Shown here one piece after another: positions 1 to 9,142 of a DNA stretch of 63,265 nucleotides. Numbering within the stretch: the first letter of the stretch is position 1; each line of letters starts with the position of its first letter. The notes beneath the pieces were generated by a model. It was not told the DNA's origin. It saw only the letters and a list, made by a program, of their open reading frames with translations, and made no database searches. The position numbers and the translations under genes were made by a program. The DNA is taken from assembly GCA_964472905.1 (NCBI GenBank), contig CAYYMI010000005.1, forward strand, positions 1 to 63,265. Reading direction: 5' to 3'. The stretch is from Hellea sp964472905 (GTDB taxonomy: Bacteria > Pseudomonadota > Alphaproteobacteria > Caulobacterales > Maricaulaceae).

Positions 1-212
1 GTGGCTCGCGCCATTTCGTCATCTGTTTTCGCAACCCCAGTTAAAGTGGCAACATTACCATTCATCTCGACTTTTGCGTTAGAACCAGCGCTTGATAAAG
101 CATTCTGGATATCTTGCCCCATAGCATCTGATCTGTCAGGTGCTGTGAAAAGGGCCCACAAAAGCGATAAAATGGCGAGGATAACAATCCCCCAAAACCA
201 TCTCGCTCCCAT
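1..212 (-). CDS. BON-domain-like membrane-anchored protein, C-terminus cut by window edge
   Basis: This reading frame runs off the left edge, so only about 70 N-terminal residues are visible. The ATG at 212 has GGAGG six bases upstream, a strong ribosome-binding site. Residues about 5-23 (WFWGIVILAILSLLWALF) form one hydrophobic segment, so the protein is anchored in or exported across the inner membrane. The following part (IQNALSSAG, then NGNVATLTGVAKTDDEMARA) has the pattern of a BON domain, a lipid-associating fold often found in OmpA/MotB-type envelope proteins. That assignment rests on one partial domain. It lies downstream of the nitronate monooxygenase on the same strand, 148 bases away, so it may have its own promoter. 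The overlapping plus-strand frame has no such start signal or family resemblance. Confidence 0.6.
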   Translation of the reverse strand, partial: MGARWFWGIVILAILSLLWALFTAPDRSDAMGQDIQNALSSAGSNAKVEMNGNVATLTGVAKTDDEMARA

Positions 213-360
213 ATCTTTCCTCCATAGAAATTGGCAAGTCATATAGACTCACTTAATCAACTAAACGATTGGAGAGTAACTGGCAATGAAGCAAATTAAT
301 TATTTTCAGCTATGCTTAAGAAAATAGCAGGTAGCTACATCTAATTATTTTGGGATTTAA

Positions 361-1320
361 TTAATTCGAAACGCGTTTAATTGCATCTGCATATTCAGTT
401 TTAAACTGATCAACGATATCTTGAACAGGCGGCGCTTCGTGAACACTTCCAACGCCTTGGCCAGCCCCCCAAATATCTTTCCAGGCTTTAGCATCTGTAT
501 TACCGCCTGATCCAAAATTCATACTCGTCTTATCAGCCGTAGGAAGATTATCTGGATCAAGTCCCGCTTTCTCAATTGAGCCTCGCAGGTAATTCCCATG
601 AACACCTGTAAAGAGAGAAGAGTAGACAATATCTTTTCCTGAGGACTCAATAATTTCGTCCTTATATCCTTGTTCTGCATTAGCCTCTTTACAGGCTATG
701 AAGCGCGTCCCTATGTAAGCCAAGTCAGCCCCAATTGCTAAAGCTGCAGCAACAGACCCGCCCGTTGCAATCGATCCTGACAATAATAATGGCCCATCAT
801 GAAATTGACGAATTTCTGGAATAAGCGCAAATGGTGATAAACGCCCTGCATGACCGCCCGCCCCCGTACAGACTGCGATCAGACCATCTGCACCCATAGA
901 CAGAGCCTTCTTGGAATGACGAATATTGACGACGTCATGAAGAATTGTGCCGCCATAGCTGTGTGTTGCGTCATATACATCCTGATTGGCTTGTAGGCTT
1001 GTAATGATAATTGGAACTTCATGCTTACGGCAAACTTCATTATCGTGTTCAAGACGGTTATTAGAAGGGTGACAAATTTGATTAACCGCAAAAGGGGCCA
1101 CTTTTTTATCTGGGTTATCTTTCTGATATTGCTCTAACTCGAGTTTTATTCGGACTATCCATTTTTCTAATTCTTCTGCTGGACGTGCATTAAGCGCTGG
1201 AAAAGACCCCACAATTCCTGCCTTACATTGTGCAATTACGAGTTCAGGCCCAGATACAATAAACATAGGCGCCGCAACAATGGGCATTTCTAAGCTTTGC
1301 AAAATAGGTGGCAATGACAT
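361..1320 (-). CDS. Nitronate monooxygenase (2-nitropropane dioxygenase family)
   Basis: This is a 319-residue FMN-dependent flavoprotein of the family that oxidises alkyl nitronates to carbonyl compounds and nitrite in the cytoplasm. The N-terminal P-I-VAAPMF segment and the central CTGAGGHAGR motif, whose His is the usual catalytic base, are typical, as is the SGSIATGGSVAAALAIGAD phosphate-binding stretch. An in-frame upstream codon at 1350 would add ten residues, but the ATG at 1320 is preceded by AAAGGA at good spacing and opens the expected family start (MSLPPILQ). A TATAAT-like -10 element sits about 30 bases upstream. The gene follows the M28 peptidase on the same strand. Physiological substrates of this family are mostly unknown; a role in nitro-compound or propionate-3-nitronate detoxification is inference. 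Confidence 0.88.
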   Translation of the reverse strand: MSLPPILQSLEMPIVAAPMFIVSGPELVIAQCKAGIVGSFPALNARPAEELEKWIVRIKLELEQYQKDNPDKKVAPFAVNQICHPSNNRLEHDNEVCRKHEVPIIITSLQANQDVYDATHSYGGTILHDVVNIRHSKKALSMGADGLIAVCTGAGGHAGRLSPFALIPEIRQFHDGPLLLSGSIATGGSVAAALAIGADLAYIGTRFIACKEANAEQGYKDEIIESSGKDIVYSSLFTGVHGNYLRGSIEKAGLDPDNLPTADKTSMNFGSGGNTDAKAWKDIWGAGQGVGSVHEAPPVQDIVDQFKTEYADAIKRVSN

Positions 1321-1349
1321 TATGTAATCCTTTATGACGTTGATATGCA

Positions 1350-1355
1350 ATTATA
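1350..1355 (-). promoter_or_regulatory. Candidate -10 element for nitronate monooxygenase gene
   Basis: Read on the minus strand this is a perfect TATAAT, 29 bases before the start codon at 1320. It lies between two TGCATA copies (TGCATA-TAAT-TGCATA overlaps it), which could be an operator. No clear -35 hexamer is seen at 17 bases, so the call is tentative. Confidence 0.3.
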
Positions 1356-1410
1356 TGCACATATGTAGAAGTCTAGAGAAAATTTAAATAATTTGAATAA
1401 AGCTTGATGC

Positions 1411-2799
1411 TTATCTAAAATTCGTATCCGCTTCAGACGCCATCCACATCATCGTCACGAAAGCTGCTACATTTTGTTGTATCTCGTCTTTATCGATTTT
1501 ATCAAAGGTATCATCAGGCGTATGGTGAAGATCAAAATAATCCGTACCCTCTTGCTGCCAACGCATAGTGGGTACGCCTTGGCGAGACATTGGGCCAATA
1601 TCAGGCCCGCCATTTGTCGGCATAGCTGAGAATGGTAATCCCATCGCCTTACCCATAGCTTTAATTACATCTTCTCCTGACTTTACGCCTGATTTGATTT
1701 CATAAGCTGGTCCAGCCCCGAAATCAGACTCTGTTGCGAGAACATGATTATCGAGGTCTGTATCTTTATGCGCTTTTACATACGCAAAGCCTCCTAGAAG
1801 GCCAACTTCTTCTGCCCCAAAGGCCACGACACGTAATGTGCGTTTCGGCATGAAGCCGCTTTCGATAATGACTTGCGCTGCACCCGCAGAAACACCAATG
1901 CCCGCTCCATCATCAACCGCGCCTGTGCCTAAGTCCCATGAGTCCAAATGCCCGCTGACAAGGATAATTTCATCTGGCTTTTCAGACCCAAGGATCTCAC
2001 CAATTACATTTCCAGATTGTCGTTCACCTAACCATTTAGGCGTCAACGTCATTTTTATTGTGACGTCCTCGCCGCGATTTAATGTCCGCTCAAGCTGATC
2101 AGCATCCGGGGCAGATAGAGCCGCAATTGGAATTTTTTTCACATCATCAGCATAACGCATCATACCCGTATGCGGAAATCGGTGACTATCTGTACCGATA
2201 GAGCGTATGACGACGGCTATAGCCCCGCGCTTTGCGGCCTCAGTCGCCCCTTGCCGTCTTTTTTGATTGGCCGGCCCATATCCCGCTCCATCAGGTGCTT
2301 TTTTCATACGTCCAGAAATAAATACGATTTTGCCATCAAGTCCGCCTTCTGGCGCGTTTTTCAAATCTTCAAAGGTTGGGAAATATGCCAATTCGGCTTC
2401 AACACCTTCAGGCGATGTTGCAACCGACCCTCCAAGCGACGTTATATATAACTGTTGCGGAAACGGTGTCACAATTGACGCTGTTTCAATGCCGCGCTCC
2501 CAATAGGGCATGGTAAAGGGCTCTATCCGAACGTTTTGTAAGCCAATTTCTTTAAATTTTGCGACAGCCCACTCGCGGGCTAAAGCTTCCTGAGGTGACC
2601 CCCCTACTCTCGGCCCAATTTCAGTCGTCAAACTCTCTGTAATATCATAAGCATGTGTGCCTGCTAACGCAGACTTGATTAAGCTAGCAACTTCAGGACT
2701 CCGGTTAATATCCTGCGCAACTATAGAGCTGTCTATATTTGCATCCGAGCACCCTATGATAGTTGTTGCCAATAACAATGAGGTGATTAGAGAGCGCAT
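1411..2799 (-). CDS. M28 family metallopeptidase, lipoprotein (carboxypeptidase Q-like)
   Basis: This 462-residue zinc peptidase resembles plasma glutamate carboxypeptidase/carboxypeptidase Q, which removes amino acids from peptides. Residues 1-17 are a lipoprotein signal ending in TIIGC, so the mature enzyme should be lipid-anchored in the periplasm or outer membrane. A PA-type insert (about 125-250) precedes the catalytic part. The first metal His-Asp group is in SGHLDSWDLGTGAVDDGAG, and the catalytic and metal Glu pair is in FGAEEVGLLGG. The ATG at 2799 is preceded by AAAGGT. It is divergent from a second M28 peptidase, with 79 bases between their starts. The two are different subtypes, not a recent duplication. 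Confidence 0.88.
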   Translation of the reverse strand: MRSLITSLLLATTIIGCSDANIDSSIVAQDINRSPEVASLIKSALAGTHAYDITESLTTEIGPRVGGSPQEALAREWAVAKFKEIGLQNVRIEPFTMPYWERGIETASIVTPFPQQLYITSLGGSVATSPEGVEAELAYFPTFEDLKNAPEGGLDGKIVFISGRMKKAPDGAGYGPANQKRRQGATEAAKRGAIAVVIRSIGTDSHRFPHTGMMRYADDVKKIPIAALSAPDADQLERTLNRGEDVTIKMTLTPKWLGERQSGNVIGEILGSEKPDEIILVSGHLDSWDLGTGAVDDGAGIGVSAGAAQVIIESGFMPKRTLRVVAFGAEEVGLLGGFAYVKAHKDTDLDNHVLATESDFGAGPAYEIKSGVKSGEDVIKAMGKAMGLPFSAMPTNGGPDIGPMSRQGVPTMRWQQEGTDYFDLHHTPDDTFDKIDKDEIQQNVAAFVTMMWMASEADTNFR

Positions 2800-2878
2800 A
2801 GTTTACCTTTTATTTTCTTATCCTTTATGATTAGACACAGAACAAAGGTTTTCAATAGAAATAAATTGAGGAATAGAT

Positions 2879-4540
2879 ATGACACGTTTCGGATTATTGG
2901 CATTGAGTTCTTCACTCATACTTCTGACGGGCTGCGAACCTGCTATAACGACATCCGTAGAAACAAAGCCGCCTATCGCCTCAGCTGCAGAAATAGGCCG
3001 CCGTATTGAGCGTCTGTCTTCGGATGAATTCGAGGGCCGCGCACCCGGCACACCCGGTGGACAAGCCGCATCTCAATATATAGCCGACGAAATGAAAGCG
3101 GCTGGCCTTATCCCTATGGGGAAAAACGGGACTTACTTTCAACCTGTTAGGCTGACAGAAACCGAAGTTCAGCCTTCTTCCAGTCTGACAATCAGTCAAG
3201 GCGACGACGTCTTAATGAAGGCTGATCAAACGACAAATTCAGTATTTTGGACGAAACGCCTCGATGAAACTCAAACTATTGAGAATAGCGATATCATTTT
3301 TGTCGGATATGGCGTTGTCGCCCCCGAATATGGCTGGAATGATTATGCTGGACTTGATGTCAAAGGAAAGACTGTCGTTATGCTCGTCAATGACCCTGGA
3401 TTTGCGTCAGGGGATGAAAGCCTCTTTAAAGGTAACGCCATGACCTATTACGGGCGATGGACCTATAAGTTTGAAGAAGCAGGACGCCAAGGCGCAGCCG
3501 CGGCAATCGTCATCCATGAAACGAAGCCTGCCAGCTATGGCTGGGATGTTGTTTCAGGGTCATGGACAGGCGCTCAATATGACCTTGTACGTCCTGATGG
3601 CGGAGCGTCGCGCACAAATATCGAAGGGTGGTGGCATAAAGACACTGCTGAAGCTCTCTTCAAAGCATCAGGCCTAGATTATACAACACTAAAATCAAAG
3701 GCGCTGACAAAGGGATTTACACCAGTCGCTCTTGAAGGGCTAAAACTGAATGCGACCCTTAATCAAACCGTAAAAACGGTTGAAAGCCGTAATGTTGCCG
3801 GAGGTATTAAAGGCACTAAATCGCCCGATGAATACATCCTTTATATGGCCCATTGGGACCATTTGGGTAAAAATAATAACTTACCCGGAGATGATAAAAT
3901 CTACAACGGAGCGGTTGACAATGCGACAGGTACGGCCGCCATAATAGAAATTGGAGAAGCTTTTGCTCAGCAAGGCGCTCCAGAACGTTCCGCAATATTT
4001 GTGGCCGTAACAGCAGAAGAGTCAGGGTTATTAGGATCGGCTTATTATGCCGAAGATCCTCTTATTCCATTGAAGAATACCGTTGCAGGTATAAATATTG
4101 ATGGTGTGTTGCCTATAGGTAAGACCAAAGACATGAAGGTGATTGGATTTGGCGCATCGGAACTCGAAGACCGCCTTAAAATAGCCTTGGACAAACGGGA
4201 CATGTACATTGTTCCCGATGATAAGCCTGAAGCGGGTTATTATTATCGTTCAGATCATATAAGTCTCGCTAAAAAAGGCGTCCCAATGCTTTACTCAGAC
4301 CCCGGAAATGACCATGCGGTGAATGGACTGACTTACGGCGAAAATTTCGCGAATACCTACACCGAAGAACGCTACCATAAACCTGCCGATGAATATGATA
4401 ATAGCTGGGATCTCAGCGGTCTTGAGCAAAGTACAGAAATTTGGTTTGAATTAGGGTATGGAATTGCCAATTCTTCAGAATGGCCGAACTGGTATGAGGG
4501 TACTGAGTTTCGGTCCCTGCGTGATAAAATGAGGCAATAG
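2879..4540 (+). CDS. M28 family metallopeptidase, lipoprotein (aminopeptidase-like)
   Basis: This 553-residue secreted zinc peptidase has a lipoprotein signal (residues 1-19, lipobox LLTGC). A PA-like domain occupies roughly 100-290. The catalytic M28 domain follows, with MAHWDHLG (first metal His), GAVDNATGTAAI (bridging Asp), and VTAEESGLLGSAYYAE (catalytic and metal Glu). The late SDHISLAKKGVP motif carries the last ligand region. Family members release N-terminal amino acids from peptides outside the cytoplasm. GAGG-type bases lie before the ATG at 2879. Its stop TAG shares one base with the GTG start of the next gene, so the two glycosyltransferases downstream are probably co-transcribed and translationally coupled to it. 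Confidence 0.9.
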   Translation: MTRFGLLALSSSLILLTGCEPAITTSVETKPPIASAAEIGRRIERLSSDEFEGRAPGTPGGQAASQYIADEMKAAGLIPMGKNGTYFQPVRLTETEVQPSSSLTISQGDDVLMKADQTTNSVFWTKRLDETQTIENSDIIFVGYGVVAPEYGWNDYAGLDVKGKTVVMLVNDPGFASGDESLFKGNAMTYYGRWTYKFEEAGRQGAAAAIVIHETKPASYGWDVVSGSWTGAQYDLVRPDGGASRTNIEGWWHKDTAEALFKASGLDYTTLKSKALTKGFTPVALEGLKLNATLNQTVKTVESRNVAGGIKGTKSPDEYILYMAHWDHLGKNNNLPGDDKIYNGAVDNATGTAAIIEIGEAFAQQGAPERSAIFVAVTAEESGLLGSAYYAEDPLIPLKNTVAGINIDGVLPIGKTKDMKVIGFGASELEDRLKIALDKRDMYIVPDDKPEAGYYYRSDHISLAKKGVPMLYSDPGNDHAVNGLTYGENFANTYTEERYHKPADEYDNSWDLSGLEQSTEIWFELGYGIANSSEWPNWYEGTEFRSLRDKMRQ

Positions 4541-5268
4541 TGCAAACAATCATTTGCATGAAATGGGGCACACGTTATGGGCCCGAATTCGTCAACCGCC
4601 TCTTCAACGCCATCCAACGACATACCAAGCGTAAAACCCGCCTCGTCTGCTTTACCGACGACAATGAAGGCATTAATCCAAATGTGCAAATTGAACCTAT
4701 CCCTGAAATCAACCTACCGGAAAAATTAGTTCAAACCCCTTGGCGTAAGCTCACCATGTGGAAGGTTCCTCTAGCAGATTTAGCAGGCGATGTTCTTTTT
4801 TTAGATTTAGACTTGGTCATTACAGGCAACCTTGATGATTTATTCGATTATGAGCCTGGACGTTTTTGTGTCATTCAAAATTGGACGCAAATTGGAAAAA
4901 ATATAGGAAATACCTCTTGTTTTCGGTTTCCTATAGGAAAACACACTCATATTTTTGACGATATTCAAATAAACCGTGAGCCAATTTTGGAAAAATACAG
5001 GATTGAGCAGGTATATATATCAAAGGAAATTGATGATATGGTATTCTGGCCAGAAATGTGGTGCGCTAGTTTTAAACATAGTCTCATGCCAAAATGGCCT
5101 TTAAACTTTTTCAAGGCACCCATTTTGCCAGCTGACACCCGAATTGTGGCCTTCACAGGTAAACCGGATCAAGATGAAGCCGTAAATGGGATATGGCCGG
5201 CCCCGTGGTATAAGAAGTTTTATAAATTCGTAAAACCTACGCCCTGGATTGCCGAGCATTGGCAATAA
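4540..5268 (+). CDS. Glycosyltransferase-like protein (GT-A fold, GT8-like)
   Basis: This 242-residue protein has no signal peptide. Its FLDLDLVITGNLDDLF motif contains the acidic D-x-D that binds metal and nucleotide sugar in GT-A enzymes, followed by a short acceptor region with many aromatics. The start is GTG at 4540, overlapping the preceding stop (TAGTG), with GAGG just upstream. Base composition differs from the flanks: the 60-base blocks at 4921 and 4981 contain only 20 and 18 G+C, against about 35 in a block of the DUF885 gene. This suggests acquisition by transfer. A role in surface polysaccharide or lipopolysaccharide decoration is inferred from the adjacent GT10 gene. The exact family is not certain. 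Confidence 0.65.
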   Translation: MQTIICMKWGTRYGPEFVNRLFNAIQRHTKRKTRLVCFTDDNEGINPNVQIEPIPEINLPEKLVQTPWRKLTMWKVPLADLAGDVLFLDLDLVITGNLDDLFDYEPGRFCVIQNWTQIGKNIGNTSCFRFPIGKHTHIFDDIQINREPILEKYRIEQVYISKEIDDMVFWPEMWCASFKHSLMPKWPLNFFKAPILPADTRIVAFTGKPDQDEAVNGIWPAPWYKKFYKFVKPTPWIAEHWQ

Positions 5269-6311
5269 AAGCCGTGACTATCCATATAAAATTTTTAGCT
5301 AAAACACCGCCAGATCAAGACCATGCTCTCTGGTTGTCTCTTTTTGAAAAACGACATTCAGTAATTGGGAAATGTCAATTTCATTTCGATCTTGAGTTTG
5401 AAGATTACGATTGGCTGGTCGTGTACGAAGGATTACCACCTCTTCCAAACCAAAAACGTATAAACCGCACAGAAAAGCTGTCTTGCCTAAGGGAAAACAC
5501 ACTCCTTATAACGACAGAACCGTCTTCCATTCGGATTGATGGGCCGCATTTCTTGAGACAATTCGGTCATATTCTCACCACTAAAAACCCAAAGCTAATC
5601 AAGCATTCCAATCAAATATTTCAAACCCCGCCCCTTAGATGGTTTTATGGTCGTCCTATGTCCGAAAGCGATACAGAATATGTCGATCTAGATCATTTTT
5701 TATCTCAAAATAAAATTCATAAAACTCATGATATTTCAACAGTTTGCAGCAATAAACGCATGCTACACACAATACACGGTCAACGTTATGACTGCATCAT
5801 GGAACTCAAAAAACGAATGGGAGATGAGCTCCATTTATTTGGACGTGGGATAAACCCTGTTTCGAACAAATCGGAAGCTATGGATGACTTTCGATATCAT
5901 ATTGCAATAGAAAATCACATCGAAGCCCATCATTGGACAGAGAAAATTGCAGACTGCTTTTTGGCTTTCTGTCTTCCATTCTATTTCGGCCCGCCAAATA
6001 TCAAAGACTACTTTCCCGAAGAGGCTATTATTCCAATCAATATTTTCGATATAGATGGCACTGAAACTATTATCCGAGAGGCCATTCAAAGCAACCAATA
6101 TGCAAAGCGGCTGCCCGCAATTAAAGAGGCTCGAAAAAGAGTCCTTTCAGACTACAATCTTATGAATGTCATTGCGGATATCGTTGAGACAAAACATCAA
6201 ACTCAAGGATCAACAGGACATATTATAGAAGGACGTCATATTTACCGGAAGTCTCATCCTGTCAAAGCGACATTAGATGCTATGCACCGACTGCGTTTTA
6301 AATCTGGGTGA
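5259..6311 (+). CDS. Glycosyltransferase family 10 (fucosyltransferase-type)
   Basis: The C-terminal half has the GT10 signature: FRYHIAIENH, then WTEKIADCFLAFCLPFYFGPPNIKDYFP, which binds GDP-fucose in bacterial alpha-1,3/1,4-fucosyltransferases. The protein is cytoplasmic or membrane-peripheral with no signal peptide, and its 350 residues fit the family. The frame can start at TTG 5259, overlapping the upstream gene by ten bases, or at GTG 5274, five bases after the upstream stop; neither has a strong ribosome-binding site. GT10 enzymes fucosylate O-antigen or other surface glycans, so together with the upstream GT8-like gene it probably modifies a cell-surface glycan. No fucose or GDP-sugar synthesis genes are in the window. 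Confidence 0.82.
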   Translation: MAIKAVTIHIKFLAKTPPDQDHALWLSLFEKRHSVIGKCQFHFDLEFEDYDWLVVYEGLPPLPNQKRINRTEKLSCLRENTLLITTEPSSIRIDGPHFLRQFGHILTTKNPKLIKHSNQIFQTPPLRWFYGRPMSESDTEYVDLDHFLSQNKIHKTHDISTVCSNKRMLHTIHGQRYDCIMELKKRMGDELHLFGRGINPVSNKSEAMDDFRYHIAIENHIEAHHWTEKIADCFLAFCLPFYFGPPNIKDYFPEEAIIPINIFDIDGTETIIREAIQSNQYAKRLPAIKEARKRVLSDYNLMNVIADIVETKHQTQGSTGHIIEGRHIYRKSHPVKATLDAMHRLRFKSG

Positions 6312-6409
6312 ATGTTTCCCCATTAACGCGAATTAAGTGGGATTTTGCTATTTTTTACCTTTAATATTCTCATAAATAAATACGTACGGCCAATAATCCG
6401 GGGTTTCTT

Positions 6410-9133
6410 ATGAGCGCTATATCTAAAGCATTCAAATATGGCTTAATTGCTTCAATAACAGCTATAGGAACACTTGTTCTGACGACAGAAGCTTTTGCTA
6501 CGGATAACACCTCTGATGGACCCGCAGGAAGCTATGGCGATCAAGTCGCCAAGTTTCGCCAACTCGGCACTGAATTACCAACTCCAAACATCTTTCGGAA
6601 TGCCTCCGGTGCCCCTGGCCCTGCCTATTGGCAACAACAGGCTAATGTAAATATCGATGCCGCCCTAGACGAAGATGAAAAACGTATCATTGCATCGATG
6701 GATATCGATTATGTCAATAATTCGCCTGACAAGCTTAACTACATCTGGCTAGCCCTAGACCAAAACCGCTTCAAAGACGGTTCTCTTGCTAGAGAATCGA
6801 CCATAGCCTCAGCGGCTGGATCACGACGCGGTGACGGTAGAGCGGGGGCAGACCGTGTTAGCTTTGGAACAATGCGTTACCAGCAAGCCATGGAAGATCG
6901 CGAATACGGATTTGAATTTAAATCCGTAACAGATGCTGATGGTGAGGACTTATCCTACATTATCAACGACTCCATGATGCGAATTGATCTCCCAAAAGGC
7001 CTCGCTCCGGATGCACGCCTAACATTTAAAATCGATTGGGAACATAACATCATCGACGAAGAAGCCGTAGGCGGGCGCGGTGGTTATGAATGTTTTACAG
7101 ATGAAGACGAAGACGGAAACTGCATTTTTGGTCTTGCCCAATGGTTCCCGCGTATGGCCGCCTATACCGACTATACGGGATGGCAAAACAAGCAATTCCT
7201 TGGACGCGGAGAATTCACCCTCGAATTTGGCGACTATAACGTCAACCTCACCGTCCCTAGTGATCATATCGTAGCTGCGACTGGTGTACTCCAAAATCCG
7301 CGTCAGGTCATGACAACCAAACAACGTAGCCGCATGGATGAGGCTAATACTGAAAAGCCAGTCTACATTGTCACACCAGAAGAAGCGGAAGAGAATGAAA
7401 AATCAAAAGCCTCGGGCACAAAGACATGGCGATTTAAAGCCGAAAATGTTCGCGACTTTGCCTGGTCAAGCTCACGTAAATATATCTGGGACGCCATGCT
7501 CTTTGATCAGGATGATGACGTAAACCCAGTTGTCACTGCCATGAGTTTCTTTCCAAAAGAAGCCGATCCAATTTGGAGTCAATACTCCACGCATGCCGTT
7601 GTCCATACAATGGATGTTTATAATAAATTTGCTTTCAACTACCCCTACCCGACTGCGCAATCTGTGAATTCATGGGAACGCGGCGGTATGGAATATCCGA
7701 TGATTACCTTTAATGGGTACCGGCCTTACGAGGATGAAAAATCAGGCGAAATGGTTTATTCTCGCGGGGTTAAATACGGCCTCATTGGCGTTATCATTCA
7801 CGAAATTGGACATATCTATTTCCCTATGGTCGTCAATTCAGACGAGCGCCGCTGGACGTGGATGGATGAAGGGCTAAACAGCTTTCTAGAATATTTAGCC
7901 GAATATGAGTGGGAAGAAAATTTCCCAATTACGCGCAATAGTCAACAAAATCCATTAGATGACATTACCCGTTATATGACGAGCTCTAATCAAGTTCCAA
8001 TTATGACCCAATCAGACAGCGTCCTTCAATTCGGCCCTAATGCTTATTCGAAGCCCGCCGCTTCACTGATTGTGCTACGTGAAACAGTTATGGGCCGTGA
8101 ACTTTTCGACTTTGCGTTCAAAGAATATGCTCAGCGCTGGAAGTTTAAACGCCCAACACCGGCAGATTTTTTCAGAACCATGGAAGATGCCTCTGCTGTG
8201 GACCTCGATTGGTTCTGGCGTGGCTGGTATTTCGGAACAGATCATGTCGATATGGCTATTTCGGATATGCGCGAATATACAATTTCAACGCAAGACCCAG
8301 AAGAAGAATTTGATAAAGACCGCGCCGACGACCTAGAGAAACGCCCTGAAAACATCACGCAACGTCGTAACCGCGAGGAAGGCCTGAAAACACGCCTTGA
8401 GCGCTTTGATGATCTCAAGGATTTTTACAACGAGAATGACAAATTCGAAATAACCAACAAAGATCGCAATAAATTCGCCAAATTCACTGAAGGCCTAGAG
8501 GGTTGGGAAAAAGAAGTTTGGGAACGGGCTCAAAAGGATGGCCAATACCTTTATTTCATTGATTTCAAAAACCACGGCGGTCTTATTTCTCCGCTTCCGA
8601 TAAAACTGACTTATGCCAATGGTGACACGGAAGAGATGATGATCCCGGCCGAAATTTGGCGCCGAAATAGTAAGACAGTCACAAAGCTTATTATCCGCAA
8701 AAAACGCGTAAAATCTATCGAGCTTGATCCAGCGCATCAAACAGCAGATGCTGATTACAGCAATAATAGCTTTCCGCCAGTTATGCGTCCCGGACGCCTT
8801 AAAATGTATAAATCAGACTTCAAACAAAAGAGCATGATGGCCGATATGTTGGTTGAACTTAAGTCTGAGGACAAGAAAGACAAACCCAAAGGCTCTGACA
8901 AGGACATGCCTATGACTGAAGGCGAAAAGTCCATTAAGAATGAAGTTAAAAAAGACCAGTCTAAAAAAGACACTGTTAAAGAAAACAAGGCTAAAAAAAA
9001 TAAAGCAGAGGCCAAGCCTAAGAATGATAAGGCTGAGATGGACGATCCAGATACAATTGAAAAACCTTCAAAATCTGAGAAAGAGAAATCCTCTCTGCGG
9101 CGCACGCTTGAAAAAATGATGGGTAAAAAATAG
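6410..9133 (+). CDS. M1 family aminopeptidase, exported, with charged C-terminal tail
   Basis: This 907-residue protein starts with a signal peptide (about 1-30, cleavage near AFA). A beta-sandwich N-terminal region leads to the M1 catalytic core. The exopeptidase-type GGMEYP motif is at about 425. The zinc site is H464-EIG-H468, followed by exactly 18 residues and E487, the classical gluzincin spacing. M1 enzymes remove N-terminal amino acids; this one should act in the periplasm or outside. After about residue 820 the protein becomes a tail dominated by Lys, Glu, Asp and Ser, ending in KKMMGKK-like basic residues, which is unusual for the family. It heads a plus-strand run with the DUF6702 gene nine bases downstream. 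Confidence 0.9.
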   Translation: MSAISKAFKYGLIASITAIGTLVLTTEAFATDNTSDGPAGSYGDQVAKFRQLGTELPTPNIFRNASGAPGPAYWQQQANVNIDAALDEDEKRIIASMDIDYVNNSPDKLNYIWLALDQNRFKDGSLARESTIASAAGSRRGDGRAGADRVSFGTMRYQQAMEDREYGFEFKSVTDADGEDLSYIINDSMMRIDLPKGLAPDARLTFKIDWEHNIIDEEAVGGRGGYECFTDEDEDGNCIFGLAQWFPRMAAYTDYTGWQNKQFLGRGEFTLEFGDYNVNLTVPSDHIVAATGVLQNPRQVMTTKQRSRMDEANTEKPVYIVTPEEAEENEKSKASGTKTWRFKAENVRDFAWSSSRKYIWDAMLFDQDDDVNPVVTAMSFFPKEADPIWSQYSTHAVVHTMDVYNKFAFNYPYPTAQSVNSWERGGMEYPMITFNGYRPYEDEKSGEMVYSRGVKYGLIGVIIHEIGHIYFPMVVNSDERRWTWMDEGLNSFLEYLAEYEWEENFPITRNSQQNPLDDITRYMTSSNQVPIMTQSDSVLQFGPNAYSKPAASLIVLRETVMGRELFDFAFKEYAQRWKFKRPTPADFFRTMEDASAVDLDWFWRGWYFGTDHVDMAISDMREYTISTQDPEEEFDKDRADDLEKRPENITQRRNREEGLKTRLERFDDLKDFYNENDKFEITNKDRNKFAKFTEGLEGWEKEVWERAQKDGQYLYFIDFKNHGGLISPLPIKLTYANGDTEEMMIPAEIWRRNSKTVTKLIIRKKRVKSIELDPAHQTADADYSNNSFPPVMRPGRLKMYKSDFKQKSMMADMLVELKSEDKKDKPKGSDKDMPMTEGEKSIKNEVKKDQSKKDTVKENKAKKNKAEAKPKNDKAEMDDPDTIEKPSKSEKEKSSLRRTLEKMMGKK

Positions 9134-9142
9134 GCTTTTACA

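Noticed and set aside
1..246. Open frame on the plus strand at the left edge
   Set aside because: The minus strand has a strong ribosome-binding site, a membrane segment and a BON-like sequence; the plus frame has none of these.
6322..6335. TTAA-CGCGAA-TTAA resembling a CtrA site before the M1 gene
   Set aside because: The spacing is six bases, whereas the CtrA motif needs seven, and no other half-site is near.
8755..9105. 116-residue hydrophobic frame opposite the M1 peptidase tail
   Set aside because: It is the antisense of a Lys/Glu-rich coding stretch, which naturally reads as Phe/Leu/Ser-rich; no start signal.
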